A stretch of 43,976 nt of DNA. It comes from Viridibacillus sp050279675. Lineage in GTDB: Bacteria > Bacillota > Bacilli > Bacillales_A > Planococcaceae. Positions 25,054 through 34,214 of this stretch are shown here, piece by piece. Where the stretch lies: positions 1-43,976 of the forward strand of contig NZ_JBNNUK010000026.1 of assembly GCF_050279675.1 (NCBI RefSeq), read 5' to 3'. Below the pieces are notes generated by a model. That model saw nothing but the letters and a program-made list of their open reading frames with translations. It did no database searches and had not been told where the DNA came from. Made by a program: the position numbers and the translations under genes. How positions within the stretch are numbered: the first letter of the stretch is position 1; each line of letters opens with the position of its first letter.

Positions 25054-26069
25054 TAAATACTCCCTCCATCTTCATCATAGACAAATTTTAGCGCATCTTC
25101 TGGAGCAGCATATGGAGCTTGCTCTGCATAATCCGTCGCTTCGTTTACTTCTGTCATAATGCGTTCATTGATTTCTGTTTCAAGAGCATCAGTTAGAATC
25201 CCTTGCTCATGCAAGTATTTTGCAAATGTAATGATTGGATCTGTAGCACGGCCTTCTGCTAAGTCTTCTGCCGTACGATATTGGCGATCATCATCATCAG
25301 AAGAATGGGCAGTTAAGCGGTAAGTTACCGTTTCAATTAAACTAGGTCCTTCTCCGTTGCGAGCACGGTCTGCTGCTTCTTTAACTACTTTATATACTTC
25401 AATTGGATCTTTACCATCTACAGTCACACCTGGCATCCCGTATCCAATTGCGCGGTCTGAAACATTTTTGCAAGCTAATTGTTTTTCTACGGGTACTGAA
25501 ATCGCATATTTATTGTTTTCAACCATTATGATCACTGGTAATTTGTGGACTCCTGCAAAGTTTGCGCCTTCATGGAAATCTCCTTGGTTAGAAGAACCTT
25601 CTCCGAGAGTAACAAATGTGATGAAGTCTTTCTTTTGCATTTTACCCGCAAGTGCAACCCCAACAGCATGAGGGACTTGTGTCGTAACAGGTGATGATCC
25701 TGTTAAAATACGATTTTTCTTTTGGCCGAAGTGACCCGGCATTTGACGTCCACCTGAGTTTGGATCTTCCGCCTTTGCAAACGCCGATAGCATTAACTCT
25801 TTTGTCGTCATACCAAAGTGAAGGACAACCCCCATATCACGATAATACGGCGCAATATAATCTTTATTATTGTCAAGTGCAAAGGCCGCACCTACTTGCG
25901 CTGCTTCTTGCCCTTGACAGGAAATCACAAACGGAATTTTACCAGCACGGTTTAACAGCCACATACGTTCATCGATTCTACGTGCAAGTAACATTGTTTC
26001 GTACATTTTCAATACATCCTCGTTTGTTAATCCGATTGCTTCATGACGATTTTCAAGCTTTTTAACCAT
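25053..26069 (-). CDS. bkdAA: Branched-chain 2-oxo acid dehydrogenase E1 alpha
   Basis: A 338-residue E1 alpha subunit. The thiamine-diphosphate motif is G-E-G-S-S-N-Q-G-D-F-H-E, then N-N-K-Y-A-I-S-V-P (GDG...NN type). The phosphorylation-loop region reads Y-R-L-T-A-H-S-S-D-D-D. I chose the ATG at 26067-26069, which follows AAGGAGCTGGTAGAA, instead of a start 14 codons upstream inside the lpdV end. The spacing to lpdV is then 16 bases. A single operon with bkdAB and bkdB is clear. Confidence 0.95.
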   Translation of the reverse strand: MVKKLENRHEAIGLTNEDVLKMYETMLLARRIDERMWLLNRAGKIPFVISCQGQEAAQVGAAFALDNNKDYIAPYYRDMGVVLHFGMTTKELMLSAFAKAEDPNSGGRQMPGHFGQKKNRILTGSSPVTTQVPHAVGVALAGKMQKKDFITFVTLGEGSSNQGDFHEGANFAGVHKLPVIIMVENNKYAISVPVEKQLACKNVSDRAIGYGMPGVTVDGKDPIEVYKVVKEAADRARNGEGPSLIETVTYRLTAHSSDDDDRQYRTAEDLAEGRATDPIITFAKYLHEQGILTDALETEINERIMTEVNEATDYAEQAPYAAPEDALKFVYDEDGGSI

Positions 26070-26085
26070 TTCTACCAGCTCCTTC

Positions 26086-27513
26086 TTACATATGAATTGC
26101 ATTACCATCAACTGCTAATGCCGCTTCTCCAAGTACCTCACTTAATGTCGGATGTGGATGAACACTATGCGCAATTTCCCATGGCGTTGCGTCTAACACC
26201 ATTGCAAGGCCCGCTTCAGCAATCATATCTGTCACATGTGGCCCAATCATGTGCACTCCTACAAGATCGTTCGTCTCACTGTTAGCTATCATCTTCACAA
26301 AGCCTTCTGACTCTCCATAAACAAGTGCTTTGCCAATTGCTTTAAAAGGAAACTTACCGACTTTAATAGGAATTCCCTCTTTCTTCGCCTGTTCTTCAGT
26401 TAAACCAACACTAGCTGCCTCGGGACTTGAGTAAATACAACGAGAAATCCATTTATCATCTACTTTTTCAGTTGCGATTCCTACAATATGCTCTATAGCA
26501 TGTATACCTTCTTGAGAAGCAACATGTGCAAGCTGCAAACCACCAATGACATCACCAATGGCATATATATGGGATTCCTTCGTTTGAAAGTGATTATTTG
26601 TTTGGATAAAACCATTTTCAACAACAATCTCTGTATTCTCTAGCCCTATTCCTTCTACATTTGCCTGTCTGCCAACCGAAACAAGTATTTTGTCTGCATT
26701 ATAATTTTGATTTTCGCCCAATACTTCTGCTTCTATTGATACTTTATTATTTGCAATTGACAGCGTTTCTGCTAATACTTTTGCAGAAGTTACAAATTTA
26801 ATCCCTTTATTCTCTAATAATTTCTTCATTTCTTTTGAAATATCTTGATCTTCAGTTGGTAGAATACGGTCTGCATATTCAATAACAGTTACTTCAACAC
26901 CAAAATCGTTTAACATTGATGCCCACTCAACCCCGATGACACCACCACCAACAATTAGAATGGATGATGGAAGCTCTTTTAACGTAAGCGCTTCATCAGA
27001 AGTAATGACGAATTCACCGTCAATTGTTAACCCTGGTAACGTACGTGGTCTAGAACCTGTAGCCACAATAACATTTTGAGGAATAAGCATTTCATTTTCC
27101 TCACCGCTTGCCAGTTCAACCGAAATTGTCCCAGGCATTGGCGAGAAGATAGAAGGTCCAAGAATTCGACCAATTCCTTCATAAACCTCGATCTTGCCTT
27201 TCTTCATCAATGCTTGCACACCTTGATGTAATTGTGCCACAATGGAATCTTTTCTTTCCTGCACTCTACTAAAATCAAGCGTTACTTCTCCTGTATTTAC
27301 TCCAAATGAAGATGCATGATTCTTTGTTGTCGCGAATACTTCCGCACTTCTAAGTAATGCTTTACTTGGAATACAACCTTTATGTAAACAGGTACCCCCT
27401 AGCTTCCCTTTTTCAACAACGGCTGTTTTTAATCCAAGTTTTGCTGCTCGAATTGCTGCTACGTAGCCACCTGTACCGCCACCTAAAATAACTACATCAT
27501 AGTCCTTAGCCAT
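26086..27513 (-). CDS. lpdV: Dihydrolipoamide dehydrogenase (E3) of the bkd complex
   Basis: A 475-residue flavoprotein disulfide reductase. It has the FAD-binding G-G-G-T-G-G-Y-V-A-A (10-20), the redox disulfide G-G-T-C-L-H-K-G-C-I-P-S-K, the NAD-binding I-V-G-G-G-V-I-G-V-E-W-A-S, and the dimer-partner active-site H-x-H-P-T-x-S-E (S-V-H-P-H-P-T-L-S-E) near the end. It reoxidises lipoate on BkdB. I chose the ATG at 27511-27513 preceded by AAAGGAAG. It is the first gene of the E3-E1a-E1b-E2 block, separated from bcd by 186 bases with a hairpin. Confidence 0.95.
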   Translation of the reverse strand: MAKDYDVVILGGGTGGYVAAIRAAKLGLKTAVVEKGKLGGTCLHKGCIPSKALLRSAEVFATTKNHASSFGVNTGEVTLDFSRVQERKDSIVAQLHQGVQALMKKGKIEVYEGIGRILGPSIFSPMPGTISVELASGEENEMLIPQNVIVATGSRPRTLPGLTIDGEFVITSDEALTLKELPSSILIVGGGVIGVEWASMLNDFGVEVTVIEYADRILPTEDQDISKEMKKLLENKGIKFVTSAKVLAETLSIANNKVSIEAEVLGENQNYNADKILVSVGRQANVEGIGLENTEIVVENGFIQTNNHFQTKESHIYAIGDVIGGLQLAHVASQEGIHAIEHIVGIATEKVDDKWISRCIYSSPEAASVGLTEEQAKKEGIPIKVGKFPFKAIGKALVYGESEGFVKMIANSETNDLVGVHMIGPHVTDMIAEAGLAMVLDATPWEIAHSVHPHPTLSEVLGEAALAVDGNAIHM

Positions 27514-27651
27514 TTGCACACTTCCTTTCATCAAACCTAGTAAAACAAGCTCTATTACAATATAACATTTTCGTAGTTGACATTCCCCAATGCCAGCCTA
27601 ATAAAATCACAAACTTATTTGCAGTTCGTAAACTTTTCTCCCATTATAAAT

Positions 27652-27691
27652 CCGTTCAGAAATGAAGTACCCCTACCTTATTTCTGAACGG
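27652..27691 (-). terminator. Inverted repeat between bcd and lpdV
   Basis: CCGTTCAGAAAT and ATTTCTGAACGG form a 12-bp stem a few bases after the bcd stop. On the minus strand it is followed by ATTTATAAT, a weak T-tract, so it may attenuate rather than stop transcription from the sigma-54 promoter into lpdV. It could also act as an mRNA-processing or stability element. Confidence 0.5.
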
Positions 27692-27699
27692 CCCTTTTA

Positions 27700-28794
27700 T
27701 TAACGATTAGATAAAATGTGCTTTCCATTTTGCAAAAATGTGCTACGTGATTTTGCCATACGCTCAATACGTTCTTCTGCTAAACGATTAGCAGCTAAAT
27801 AAGTTGGAATCCCATCACGTTTTGCAATATCTATTACTTTCGCTATATTATCGTAAATTCCTTCTACTCGCTTCATCGCACGGTCACGGTTGTAGCCATA
27901 TAATTCATCCGCGACATTGATTACGCCACCTGCATTAATAACATAATCTGGCGCATAAATAATACCCTCATTATGAATAATATCTCCGTGAATTGAATCT
28001 TTTAACTGGTTGTTAGCTGATCCTGCAATGACTTTTGCTCTTAGTTGTGGAATAGTTTCATCATTAATAATAGCACCAAGTGCACATGGTGCAAAAATAT
28101 CTACATCTTGGGCATAGATATCTGTTGGGTCAACCGCAGTTGCACCAAAGTCCTCTACCACTCTCTTTACAGCACTTTCATTTATGTCTGTGACGATTAA
28201 TTGTGCGCCTTCTTCGTGTAAATATTTGCACAGTGTGTACGCTACATTTCCTAAGCCCTGTACAGCAATTTTCTTACCTTCCAAGTGCTCGCTACCAAAT
28301 GCCTCTTTAGCAGCTGCTTTCATGCCCACAAATACACCATATGCAGTTACTGGCGATGGGTTACCCGAAGAACCAAATGCAGGTGAAATACCGGTTACAT
28401 AATTTGTTTCTTCATGAATCAAATCCATATCTGCTACAGTTGTACCTACATCTTCTGCTGTAATATATCTACCATTCAAGCCTTGTACGAATCTTCCTAG
28501 CGCACGAAACATTTCTTCATTTTTATCTTTTAAAGGATCTCCGATGATTACTGTTTTGCCTCCACCAAGATTTAACCCCGCAGCTGCATTTTTATAAGTC
28601 ATGCCACGTGCTAGACGCAAAGCATCTTCAATTGCATCTTCCTCTGAAGCATATGTCCACATACGAGTGCCACCAAGTGCCGGCCCTAAAGTTGTGTCAT
28701 GTATAGCTACTATAGCTTTTAGTCCTGAAGTTTTATCCTGACAAAACACTAATTGTTCGTAATCATATTTCTCCATGTATTTGAAAATTTCCAT
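27700..28794 (-). CDS. bcd: Leucine (branched-chain amino acid) dehydrogenase
   Basis: A 364-residue Glu/Leu/Phe/Val dehydrogenase. The substrate-binding glycine loop G-P-A-L-G-G-T-R-M-W and the catalytic lysine segment A-A-A-G-L-N-L-G-G-G-K-T are near residues 39-90. The Rossmann motif G-L-G-N-V-A (about 185) follows A-V-Q. It reversibly deaminates Leu, Val and Ile to 2-oxo acids with NAD, feeding the Bkd complex. AAAGGGGGC precedes the ATG. A sigma-54 promoter lies about 90 bases upstream and bkdR is the next gene. The B. subtilis neighbours ptb (before) and buk (after) are missing. Confidence 0.95.
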   Translation of the reverse strand: MEIFKYMEKYDYEQLVFCQDKTSGLKAIVAIHDTTLGPALGGTRMWTYASEEDAIEDALRLARGMTYKNAAAGLNLGGGKTVIIGDPLKDKNEEMFRALGRFVQGLNGRYITAEDVGTTVADMDLIHEETNYVTGISPAFGSSGNPSPVTAYGVFVGMKAAAKEAFGSEHLEGKKIAVQGLGNVAYTLCKYLHEEGAQLIVTDINESAVKRVVEDFGATAVDPTDIYAQDVDIFAPCALGAIINDETIPQLRAKVIAGSANNQLKDSIHGDIIHNEGIIYAPDYVINAGGVINVADELYGYNRDRAMKRVEGIYDNIAKVIDIAKRDGIPTYLAANRLAEERIERMAKSRSTFLQNGKHILSNR

Positions 28795-28880
28795 TGTAAT
28801 GCCCCCTTTGATATGTTGACCAATCTTTTAAAAAAGAACTTAGTCATCTTTTACCCTAGTTTTCTAGGTCTCTATATTAT

Positions 28881-28900
28881 TAGCAAAAAGCGTGCCAACA
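28881..28900 (-). promoter_or_regulatory. Sigma-54 (-24/-12) promoter of bcd
   Basis: On the minus strand TTGGCACGCTTTTTGCTA matches the SigL consensus (TGGCAC-N5-TTGCW) exactly in the GG and GC elements. It lies about 90 bases before the bcd ATG and downstream of the gene for a sigma-54 activator. Confidence 0.9.
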
Positions 28901-28904
28901 TATA

Positions 28905-28985
28905 AAAAGACAAAATGCTATATTTGACAACATTTCGTCTTTTTCAAACATGCAACATTTTGCGCGGTATGCAGTTTTTTGCATG
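28905..28985 (-). promoter_or_regulatory. Probable BkdR upstream activating sites
   Basis: Between the sigma-54 promoter and bkdR there are several palindromic motifs: TTTTGCATGCAAAA next to the bkdR stop, a TTGCATG-containing copy, and an interrupted inverted repeat AGACAAAATG...CATTTCGTCT. Position and symmetry fit enhancer sites for a bacterial enhancer-binding protein. Binding is inferred. Confidence 0.5.
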
Positions 28986-28990
28986 CAAAA

Positions 28991-31039
28991 TCATGCGAGG
29001 TTGTATTTCTCTAATTTATAATACAAGCTACGGATAGATATCCCTAACTTTTTTGCAGCTTGCATTTTGTTATTTTGGCTATCGATTAATACTTGTTGCA
29101 ATATTTGTTTCTCTGTTTGTTCAAGTTGCTCCGCAAGTGTTCCTTCATAAAAAGACTTTTCAACGTAACTTTCTTGATGAACGGAATGGAAAAGTGTTTT
29201 TGGTAGATGTCTCTCATCTAAAATAGTTTCGTTTGATTGCATGAAAATCATTGCTCTACTTAAGACGTTTTCAAGCTCTCGCACATTCCCTGGCCAGTCA
29301 TGCCCGATTAATAACATTAAAGCGTTTGAGGTCACTTTATGAATATTACGTCCGTATTCCTGATTCAACTTAACAAGAAGACGATCTACTAAAGGCGGTA
29401 TATCTTCTTTTCGTTGACGTAGCGGTGGTATATGAATGGGCATTCGATTTAATCGATAATATAAATCCTCTCGGAAAGTACCTTCTAACAATGCTTTTTC
29501 CATATTTACATTCGTAGCTGCTATAATTCGTACATTAATTGAAATCGGCTTTGTTCCACCAACTCTGACAATTTCACCCTCTTGAAAAATCCGCAATAGT
29601 TTGGCCTGAGTATTTAAAGACATTTCTCCAATTTCATCAAGAAAAATACTTCCTTTATCAGCTTCTTCAAATAACCCGCGCTTTCCACCACGTTTCGCTC
29701 CCGTAAAGGCTCCTTCTTCATAACCAAATAGTTCACTTTCTAGTAAATGCTCAGCAATCGCCGCACAGTTTACCCTGATAAACTTATTGTAAATGCGATC
29801 ACTTGCAGAATGTATTGCATGCGCAAACAATTCTTTACCTGTCCCTGACTCTCCTCGCAAAAATACTGTAACTGGTGTTTTTGCAGCTAATTTCGCTTGT
29901 TCAATGGAAATGCCCATTTCTTCTGAATCACCAATAATATCTTCAAATGTATATTTAGATTCAAGCTTTCGTATAATCGTGCGCGCTTGATCCAACTCTT
30001 TCGTTAAGGACCGCATTTCTGTCATATCATGTATAACCCCTACGCTTCCTTTTAAGCTATCATTCACAACAACTGGCGCAACATTCACAATGACTTCACG
30101 TTTGCTTGGTCCTAGTCGCATATTTACACCACGAATAGGCTTTTTCGTTTGTAAAACTTTTAAATGCATACTCTCACCTTCTGAAATATCAATCGTAGCA
30201 GGTTTCCCTAAAATTTCTTCTGGTTTTAAGCCAGTAATTCTTGTATACGCAGGATTAACAAGTATCCCTCTACCTTTTTCATCTACTACGGAAATGGCAT
30301 CATCGCTTGATTGAATGATCGCCTCTAACATCATTTGAATTTCTTTTAAATTTGTTATTTCTTCTGCTAAATTGACGACCTCTGATATATCTTTAAATAC
30401 AGCAAATGCACCAATTCGATTCCCACTACCATCAATCATCGGAAAACGAGACGTTACAATTTTCTTATCATTGGACAATTTCAGTTCTTGATTGATTTCT
30501 GCTATACCGGATTCAAACACACGTGGTAGAGCACTATTTATAATAATATCGTTAATATGTTTCCCTATTGCTTCTTTGACAGTAACCTCGGTCATTCGTG
30601 CGGCACTTCTATTAAAGAAGATAATTTGACCTTGTGGGTCGATGCCAATCATACCTTCTTCTATTGAATTGAAGATGATTTGCTGTTTATATGCGGCATG
30701 TTGGGTTTTATTTATGTAATAATCTTTTTCATTCAACAATTGAACAATTAAGTAAGCAATTGCCCCTGGGATAAGAACTGTACGTTTCGGCAATGCCTGC
30801 AACAGTTCTTCAAATACAGAAGGTTCTCCTGTGACATCAACCACCATATCAATCTCATCTGTTAAAACAACTCGCCAATCTTGCTCCGTAGCAATGCCAA
30901 CTTCTCTAGCTAGCTCTAGCCCTGGTGCATCCTCTCGTACATCTACAATCGCTACCGTGCTAAGTTGCTCAGATTTGGATAATAGTTGTAATATAGCTGT
31001 ACCTCCAACACCTGCACCTATAATTAGAATGCTTTGCAA
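28991..31039 (-). CDS. bkdR: BkdR, sigma-54-dependent activator with PAS domains
   Basis: A 682-residue regulator. Residues 1-110 form a Rossmann-like NAD-type domain (I-L-I-I-G-A-G-V-G-G-T-A) that may sense a ligand. Two PAS domains follow at about 120-230 and 240-345. The AAA+ domain has Walker A G-E-S-G-T-G-K-E (396-403) and the sigma-54 contact loop G-A-F-T-G-A (443-448). A Fis-type helix-turn-helix ends the protein (A-A-K-K-L-G-I-S-I-R-S-L-Y-Y-K). It should activate the -24/-12 promoter of bcd. The start is a TTG at 31037-31039 after AAAGGAAGTG. Confidence 0.93.
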   Translation of the reverse strand: MQSILIIGAGVGGTAILQLLSKSEQLSTVAIVDVREDAPGLELAREVGIATEQDWRVVLTDEIDMVVDVTGEPSVFEELLQALPKRTVLIPGAIAYLIVQLLNEKDYYINKTQHAAYKQQIIFNSIEEGMIGIDPQGQIIFFNRSAARMTEVTVKEAIGKHINDIIINSALPRVFESGIAEINQELKLSNDKKIVTSRFPMIDGSGNRIGAFAVFKDISEVVNLAEEITNLKEIQMMLEAIIQSSDDAISVVDEKGRGILVNPAYTRITGLKPEEILGKPATIDISEGESMHLKVLQTKKPIRGVNMRLGPSKREVIVNVAPVVVNDSLKGSVGVIHDMTEMRSLTKELDQARTIIRKLESKYTFEDIIGDSEEMGISIEQAKLAAKTPVTVFLRGESGTGKELFAHAIHSASDRIYNKFIRVNCAAIAEHLLESELFGYEEGAFTGAKRGGKRGLFEEADKGSIFLDEIGEMSLNTQAKLLRIFQEGEIVRVGGTKPISINVRIIAATNVNMEKALLEGTFREDLYYRLNRMPIHIPPLRQRKEDIPPLVDRLLVKLNQEYGRNIHKVTSNALMLLIGHDWPGNVRELENVLSRAMIFMQSNETILDERHLPKTLFHSVHQESYVEKSFYEGTLAEQLEQTEKQILQQVLIDSQNNKMQAAKKLGISIRSLYYKLEKYNLA

Positions 31040-31175
31040 GGAACTTCACTTCCTTTCACAATATTGTGCAATTTTTTGCATAATTCAATGTAAGTTCATC
31101 ATATCTGAACTTTCTTTCCTTGACAACGCTTCTCCAACAGGTAAAAATGAATATAGATTAGAGGAGTGAAAGTAT

Positions 31176-31427
31176 ATGGCACGTTTTGCAGCGTTTATCG
31201 TATTACTTATACCTGGTTTAATGGCTGCAGGTGGAATTAAATTAATGCGCGACACTTTATTTGCTAAGCTTGTGGATCCAATACCATTTCTTTGGTTACA
31301 ATTCATTATTGGCATTGCACTTTTTGTCATTGGTTTTGGCTTTTTTGCAGGTTTTTTATTGCATCGCGATCGCAAAAAAGGGAAAGTTTCAGCTAAATTT
31401 GCAAATCAAAAGAACGCTGACCGTTAA
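31176..31427 (+). CDS. yqzF: DUF2627 membrane protein (YqzF)
   Basis: An 83-residue two-helix membrane protein: A-A-F-I-V-L-L-I-P-G-L-M-A-A-G-G-I-K (about 5-22) and F-I-I-G-I-A-L-F-V-I-G-F-G-F-F-A-G-F, then a basic tail (H-R-D-R-K-K-G-K). This matches DUF2627, found beside bkdR in Bacillales; function is unknown. GAGGAG precedes the ATG. It is divergent from bkdR. Its last codons (N-A-D-R-stop) lie inside a terminator hairpin and its stop overlaps the stop of the convergent gdpD gene. Confidence 0.85.
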   Translation: MARFAAFIVLLIPGLMAAGGIKLMRDTLFAKLVDPIPFLWLQFIIGIALFVIGFGFFAGFLLHRDRKKGKVSAKFANQKNADR

Positions 31428-31446
31428 TGGTCAGCGTCCTTTTTTT
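31408..31446. terminator. Bidirectional terminator overlapping both convergent stop codons
   Basis: The stem ACGCTGACC / GGTCAGCGT has a loop containing TTAA. Flanking A- and T-runs serve both strands. The two stop codons overlap in the loop, so the stem encodes the last residues of both YqzF and the GDPD protein. Confidence 0.9.
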
Positions 31447-32155
31447 GTATACATCTAACTCTTCCAGGAAAATCTGTAATCCAGCCAACTACGGCTTTAT
31501 GTGGATTTTTGAGATACTCTTCATCACCAGTAATGTTATAGAACCGACACTTCTTTTTAGCTATTAAACATGCATCTAAATATTCAGATTTATAATACCA
31601 TGTTTTGTTAGCATGAATAGCATCGATATATGGAAGGTTTTTTAACTGCTGCCAATTGAGCTTTCTCGTGGCAATAAGTGCAGTTTCAATATGTTTGTTT
31701 ATTTTCTTAGCATGTTCCAACACTTCCAAGAAAAAAGATGAATAATGTACATTTGGTAAGTGGGAGCATTTATTTATAACAATTTCTAATACAAAAGGAT
31801 TATCGATAAAGGATTCCTTCAATTCGATATTCAATGCGATAGGATTTTTCTCTACCCAAGCTATTAACTCATCCAGTGTCAGCATTTCTTGACCCGAGTA
31901 TCTACGAGTAAATGGTCTACCTACGCGTAATCTTTTTATTTCTGCTAATGATACATTTGTTACTAACCTGCGTCTTCCTGTAACGCGACGTAAATCTAAA
32001 TCGTGTGTCACAACAGGAACATCATCCCTAGTAATTTGCAAATCTAACTCAATACCATCTGCATTCAGTTCAACTGCCTTTTTGAATGCATTGAGTGTAT
32101 TTTCCATCTCACAAGCAGAGGCGCCTCGATGTGCAAAAACTAAGGGTCTAGGCAT
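31424..32155 (-). CDS. Glycerophosphodiester phosphodiesterase (YqiK-like)
   Basis: A 243-residue GDPD-family enzyme. It has F-A-H-R-G-A-S (the general acid/base His), E-N-T-L-N-A-F, then G-I-E-L-D-L-Q-I-T-R-D with metal-binding Glu/Asp, and V-T-H-D with the second catalytic His. It hydrolyses glycerophosphodiesters to glycerol-3-phosphate and an alcohol. I chose the ATG at 32153-32155 (MPRPLVFAHRG), which overlaps the end of the DUF342 gene by eight bases. There is no signal peptide, so it is cytoplasmic. It corresponds in place to B. subtilis yqiK, next to spo0A and bkdR. Confidence 0.85.
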   Translation of the reverse strand: MPRPLVFAHRGASACEMENTLNAFKKAVELNADGIELDLQITRDDVPVVTHDLDLRRVTGRRRLVTNVSLAEIKRLRVGRPFTRRYSGQEMLTLDELIAWVEKNPIALNIELKESFIDNPFVLEIVINKCSHLPNVHYSSFFLEVLEHAKKINKHIETALIATRKLNWQQLKNLPYIDAIHANKTWYYKSEYLDACLIAKKKCRFYNITGDEEYLKNPHKAVVGWITDFPGRVRCIQKKDADH

Positions 32156-33722
32156 TGATTTCGCCTTGCTCCAATTTAAAATTACCACAAGTCTGCGTAT
32201 TTAATGTCGTCGATTTTTTACCAAGTTGAATATATGTTCCTGGAAAAGCTTCCTTCGTAATTTGAATCTTTTCCGTTCCCATACTTTTTAATGATTGCAA
32301 AATAGTTTGCACCTCTTTATCAATCTTCATTAATTCATTTTCTTTTTCTTGTAACAATACTTTTGAATCCTCAAACGCTTTTCTCTGCGCACCATTCATC
32401 TTATCGATGAAATCTAATAATGGCGTAATGCGAGCTTTAATATTTACAATATCAGCTTCTAAAGATTTCATCTCTTCGGCTTTTTCTTTCACTATTTGCA
32501 TGCTTTCTTTTCGATCCGGCATTGTAATAACTAATTCCGTTTTACGCTCTAAGCGATTTCCAGAAATCGCAGTAGTAATAGTACTAGTTGCTTCTGCACG
32601 TCCACCAATAATTTTCCCCTTGTACTCATTAACTAGTATACTACTCGCTTTTAAATTGGATCCAAGTGCGTATGACCCAATTTGAATGTCGCCTTTTGCA
32701 ATTAACGTACTTTCATTTGTATGCTTAACGAAGATATTCCCACCTGCGCGTACAACCGACTCACCGTTACCAAAAATACCGCCACGAATATAAACATCAC
32801 CATTTATAGATTCGATTAATTTCGGACTCGTAACACCTTCAGGGCCATCTATCGAAATATCACCTGTTGCTACTACTGAATAACCCGCTAGTACTGTACC
32901 TCTAATACTAATGGATCCATCGAAATTTAGATTTCCTGTTCCTACTCCAACATCATTTGGAACAGGTAGATGTTTTTGAACTGACAAGAATCCATCTGAA
33001 TCATCCAAAACTCCACCCTCAGTTGCATAGATGGTTACTTTTCCGTCTTCATCAACTTTTTCATACACAGTTTTCTGATCATATTTTAACGGTGCGTCTT
33101 TACCTGGTAATGCAGGAATGCTTTCGCCAAATACATTCTTCCCTTGTTCTCCTGAATCTGCAGGAATTTTTTCTCCTAACCATGCATGGGCTTCTATTTC
33201 AGAGATAAAATTCATATCAAAATAATCCGCTTTACCATCATCACGGATCAATGGTTTTCTCTCTGACTGCTCTATATATGTAATTTTTGCATTTTTCCCT
33301 GGTTTTGCTGGCGTTCCTATTGCAACTACAGTCGGTTTTCCTGATAATACGGTATCTAGAGTCAAATCTACAAAACCATGCACTATTCCTATATTATTTG
33401 CAAATTCTTTGATTTGTTCCTGCATTTTAGTACCATCTGTAAACACAGTTTTCGGATCTTCGTGGACATACATGGTGGCAGTCATACGATCTCGAGAAGT
33501 CACAATTTCTATAGGCGGCAACCAAATACCAATTTCCTCAAATTGCTCCGTCACTGTAGCAGTCACTTTTCTTAAAATAGCAAAGCTCGACAGTTTAATA
33601 CGTGGATATTTTTTCAAAATACTGTCGAATTCCTTAAGTGGAAACCCTTCCCCTACTGTCTTTAAAAATACCTTTTCATTTTCTTCTTTTAAAAAAAAAT
33701 AATCATTTTCAAAAATTAGCAC
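32148..33722 (-). CDS. DUF342 / FapA-family polymer-like beta-helix protein
   Basis: A 524-residue FapA-type protein. An N-terminal domain (about 1-160) precedes a right-handed beta-helix-like middle of short repeats: S-I-S-I-R-G-T-V, G-D-I-S-I-D-G, G-D-V-Y-I-R-G-G-I, G-G-N-I-F-V-K, K-G-D-I-Q-I-G. A coiled-coil tail (about 395-480) follows, then a short C-terminal domain. FapA family members are linked to flagellar assembly or surface polysaccharide traits; the role here is unknown. The start is a GTG after GGGGAGAAAAT. It overlaps the GDPD gene, and spo0A would normally lie upstream. Confidence 0.75.
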   Translation of the reverse strand: MLIFENDYFFLKEENEKVFLKTVGEGFPLKEFDSILKKYPRIKLSSFAILRKVTATVTEQFEEIGIWLPPIEIVTSRDRMTATMYVHEDPKTVFTDGTKMQEQIKEFANNIGIVHGFVDLTLDTVLSGKPTVVAIGTPAKPGKNAKITYIEQSERKPLIRDDGKADYFDMNFISEIEAHAWLGEKIPADSGEQGKNVFGESIPALPGKDAPLKYDQKTVYEKVDEDGKVTIYATEGGVLDDSDGFLSVQKHLPVPNDVGVGTGNLNFDGSISIRGTVLAGYSVVATGDISIDGPEGVTSPKLIESINGDVYIRGGIFGNGESVVRAGGNIFVKHTNESTLIAKGDIQIGSYALGSNLKASSILVNEYKGKIIGGRAEATSTITTAISGNRLERKTELVITMPDRKESMQIVKEKAEEMKSLEADIVNIKARITPLLDFIDKMNGAQRKAFEDSKVLLQEKENELMKIDKEVQTILQSLKSMGTEKIQITKEAFPGTYIQLGKKSTTLNTQTCGNFKLEQGEINA

Positions 33723-33740
33723 ATTTTCTCCCCATCCTTC

Positions 33741-33776
33741 AAAACGATAATAAATATCTATACTTATTATCGTTTT
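33741..33776. repeat. Hairpin upstream of the DUF342 gene
   Basis: AAAACGATAATAA and TTATTATCGTTTT are exact complements around a 10-base loop, 20 bases before the DUF342 start. It may be the terminator of the gene formerly upstream on this strand, or an operator. Confidence 0.55.
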
Positions 33777-33779
33777 TAA

Positions 33780-34214
33780 ATTGTTTTTTTACAGAATAAC
33801 GCCAAAAAATCGCGTTCAAAACAAGTCTTGATAAATTAAATTTCAGTTAATAGATATTCATTAGTTAGAAGTTTTAAATACTAGTTAAATGGAAATTATC
33901 CGTCTATTTATTATATCAATAAAATAAACAGAACCTCTATACATTTATTCTATCTATAAAAGAAAGTTGCGAAGGTTGATTAGTAGATATTTAGGTACTT
34001 TAAGGCAATAGATATATATAGTGTTATAGTACCATTTTTTTGAATATTCGTATATCTATTTATACACTAATTCTATGTTACAAAATTGTATTTAATTAAA
34101 AAGAAGCCATACCATTTACTTTTTTCTAGTATTTTCATAAAGTTCACTAGTATTTCTTCGCCAAAATTCATGAAATTGAAAAATTATGCGTAAATTAAGC
34201 ACTACTATGTTGAC
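33780..34214. other. Noncoding AT-rich interval
   Basis: Very AT-rich, no protein-like frames or RNA genes recognised. It forms the border between the conserved block and the mobile-element debris. Confidence 0.6.
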
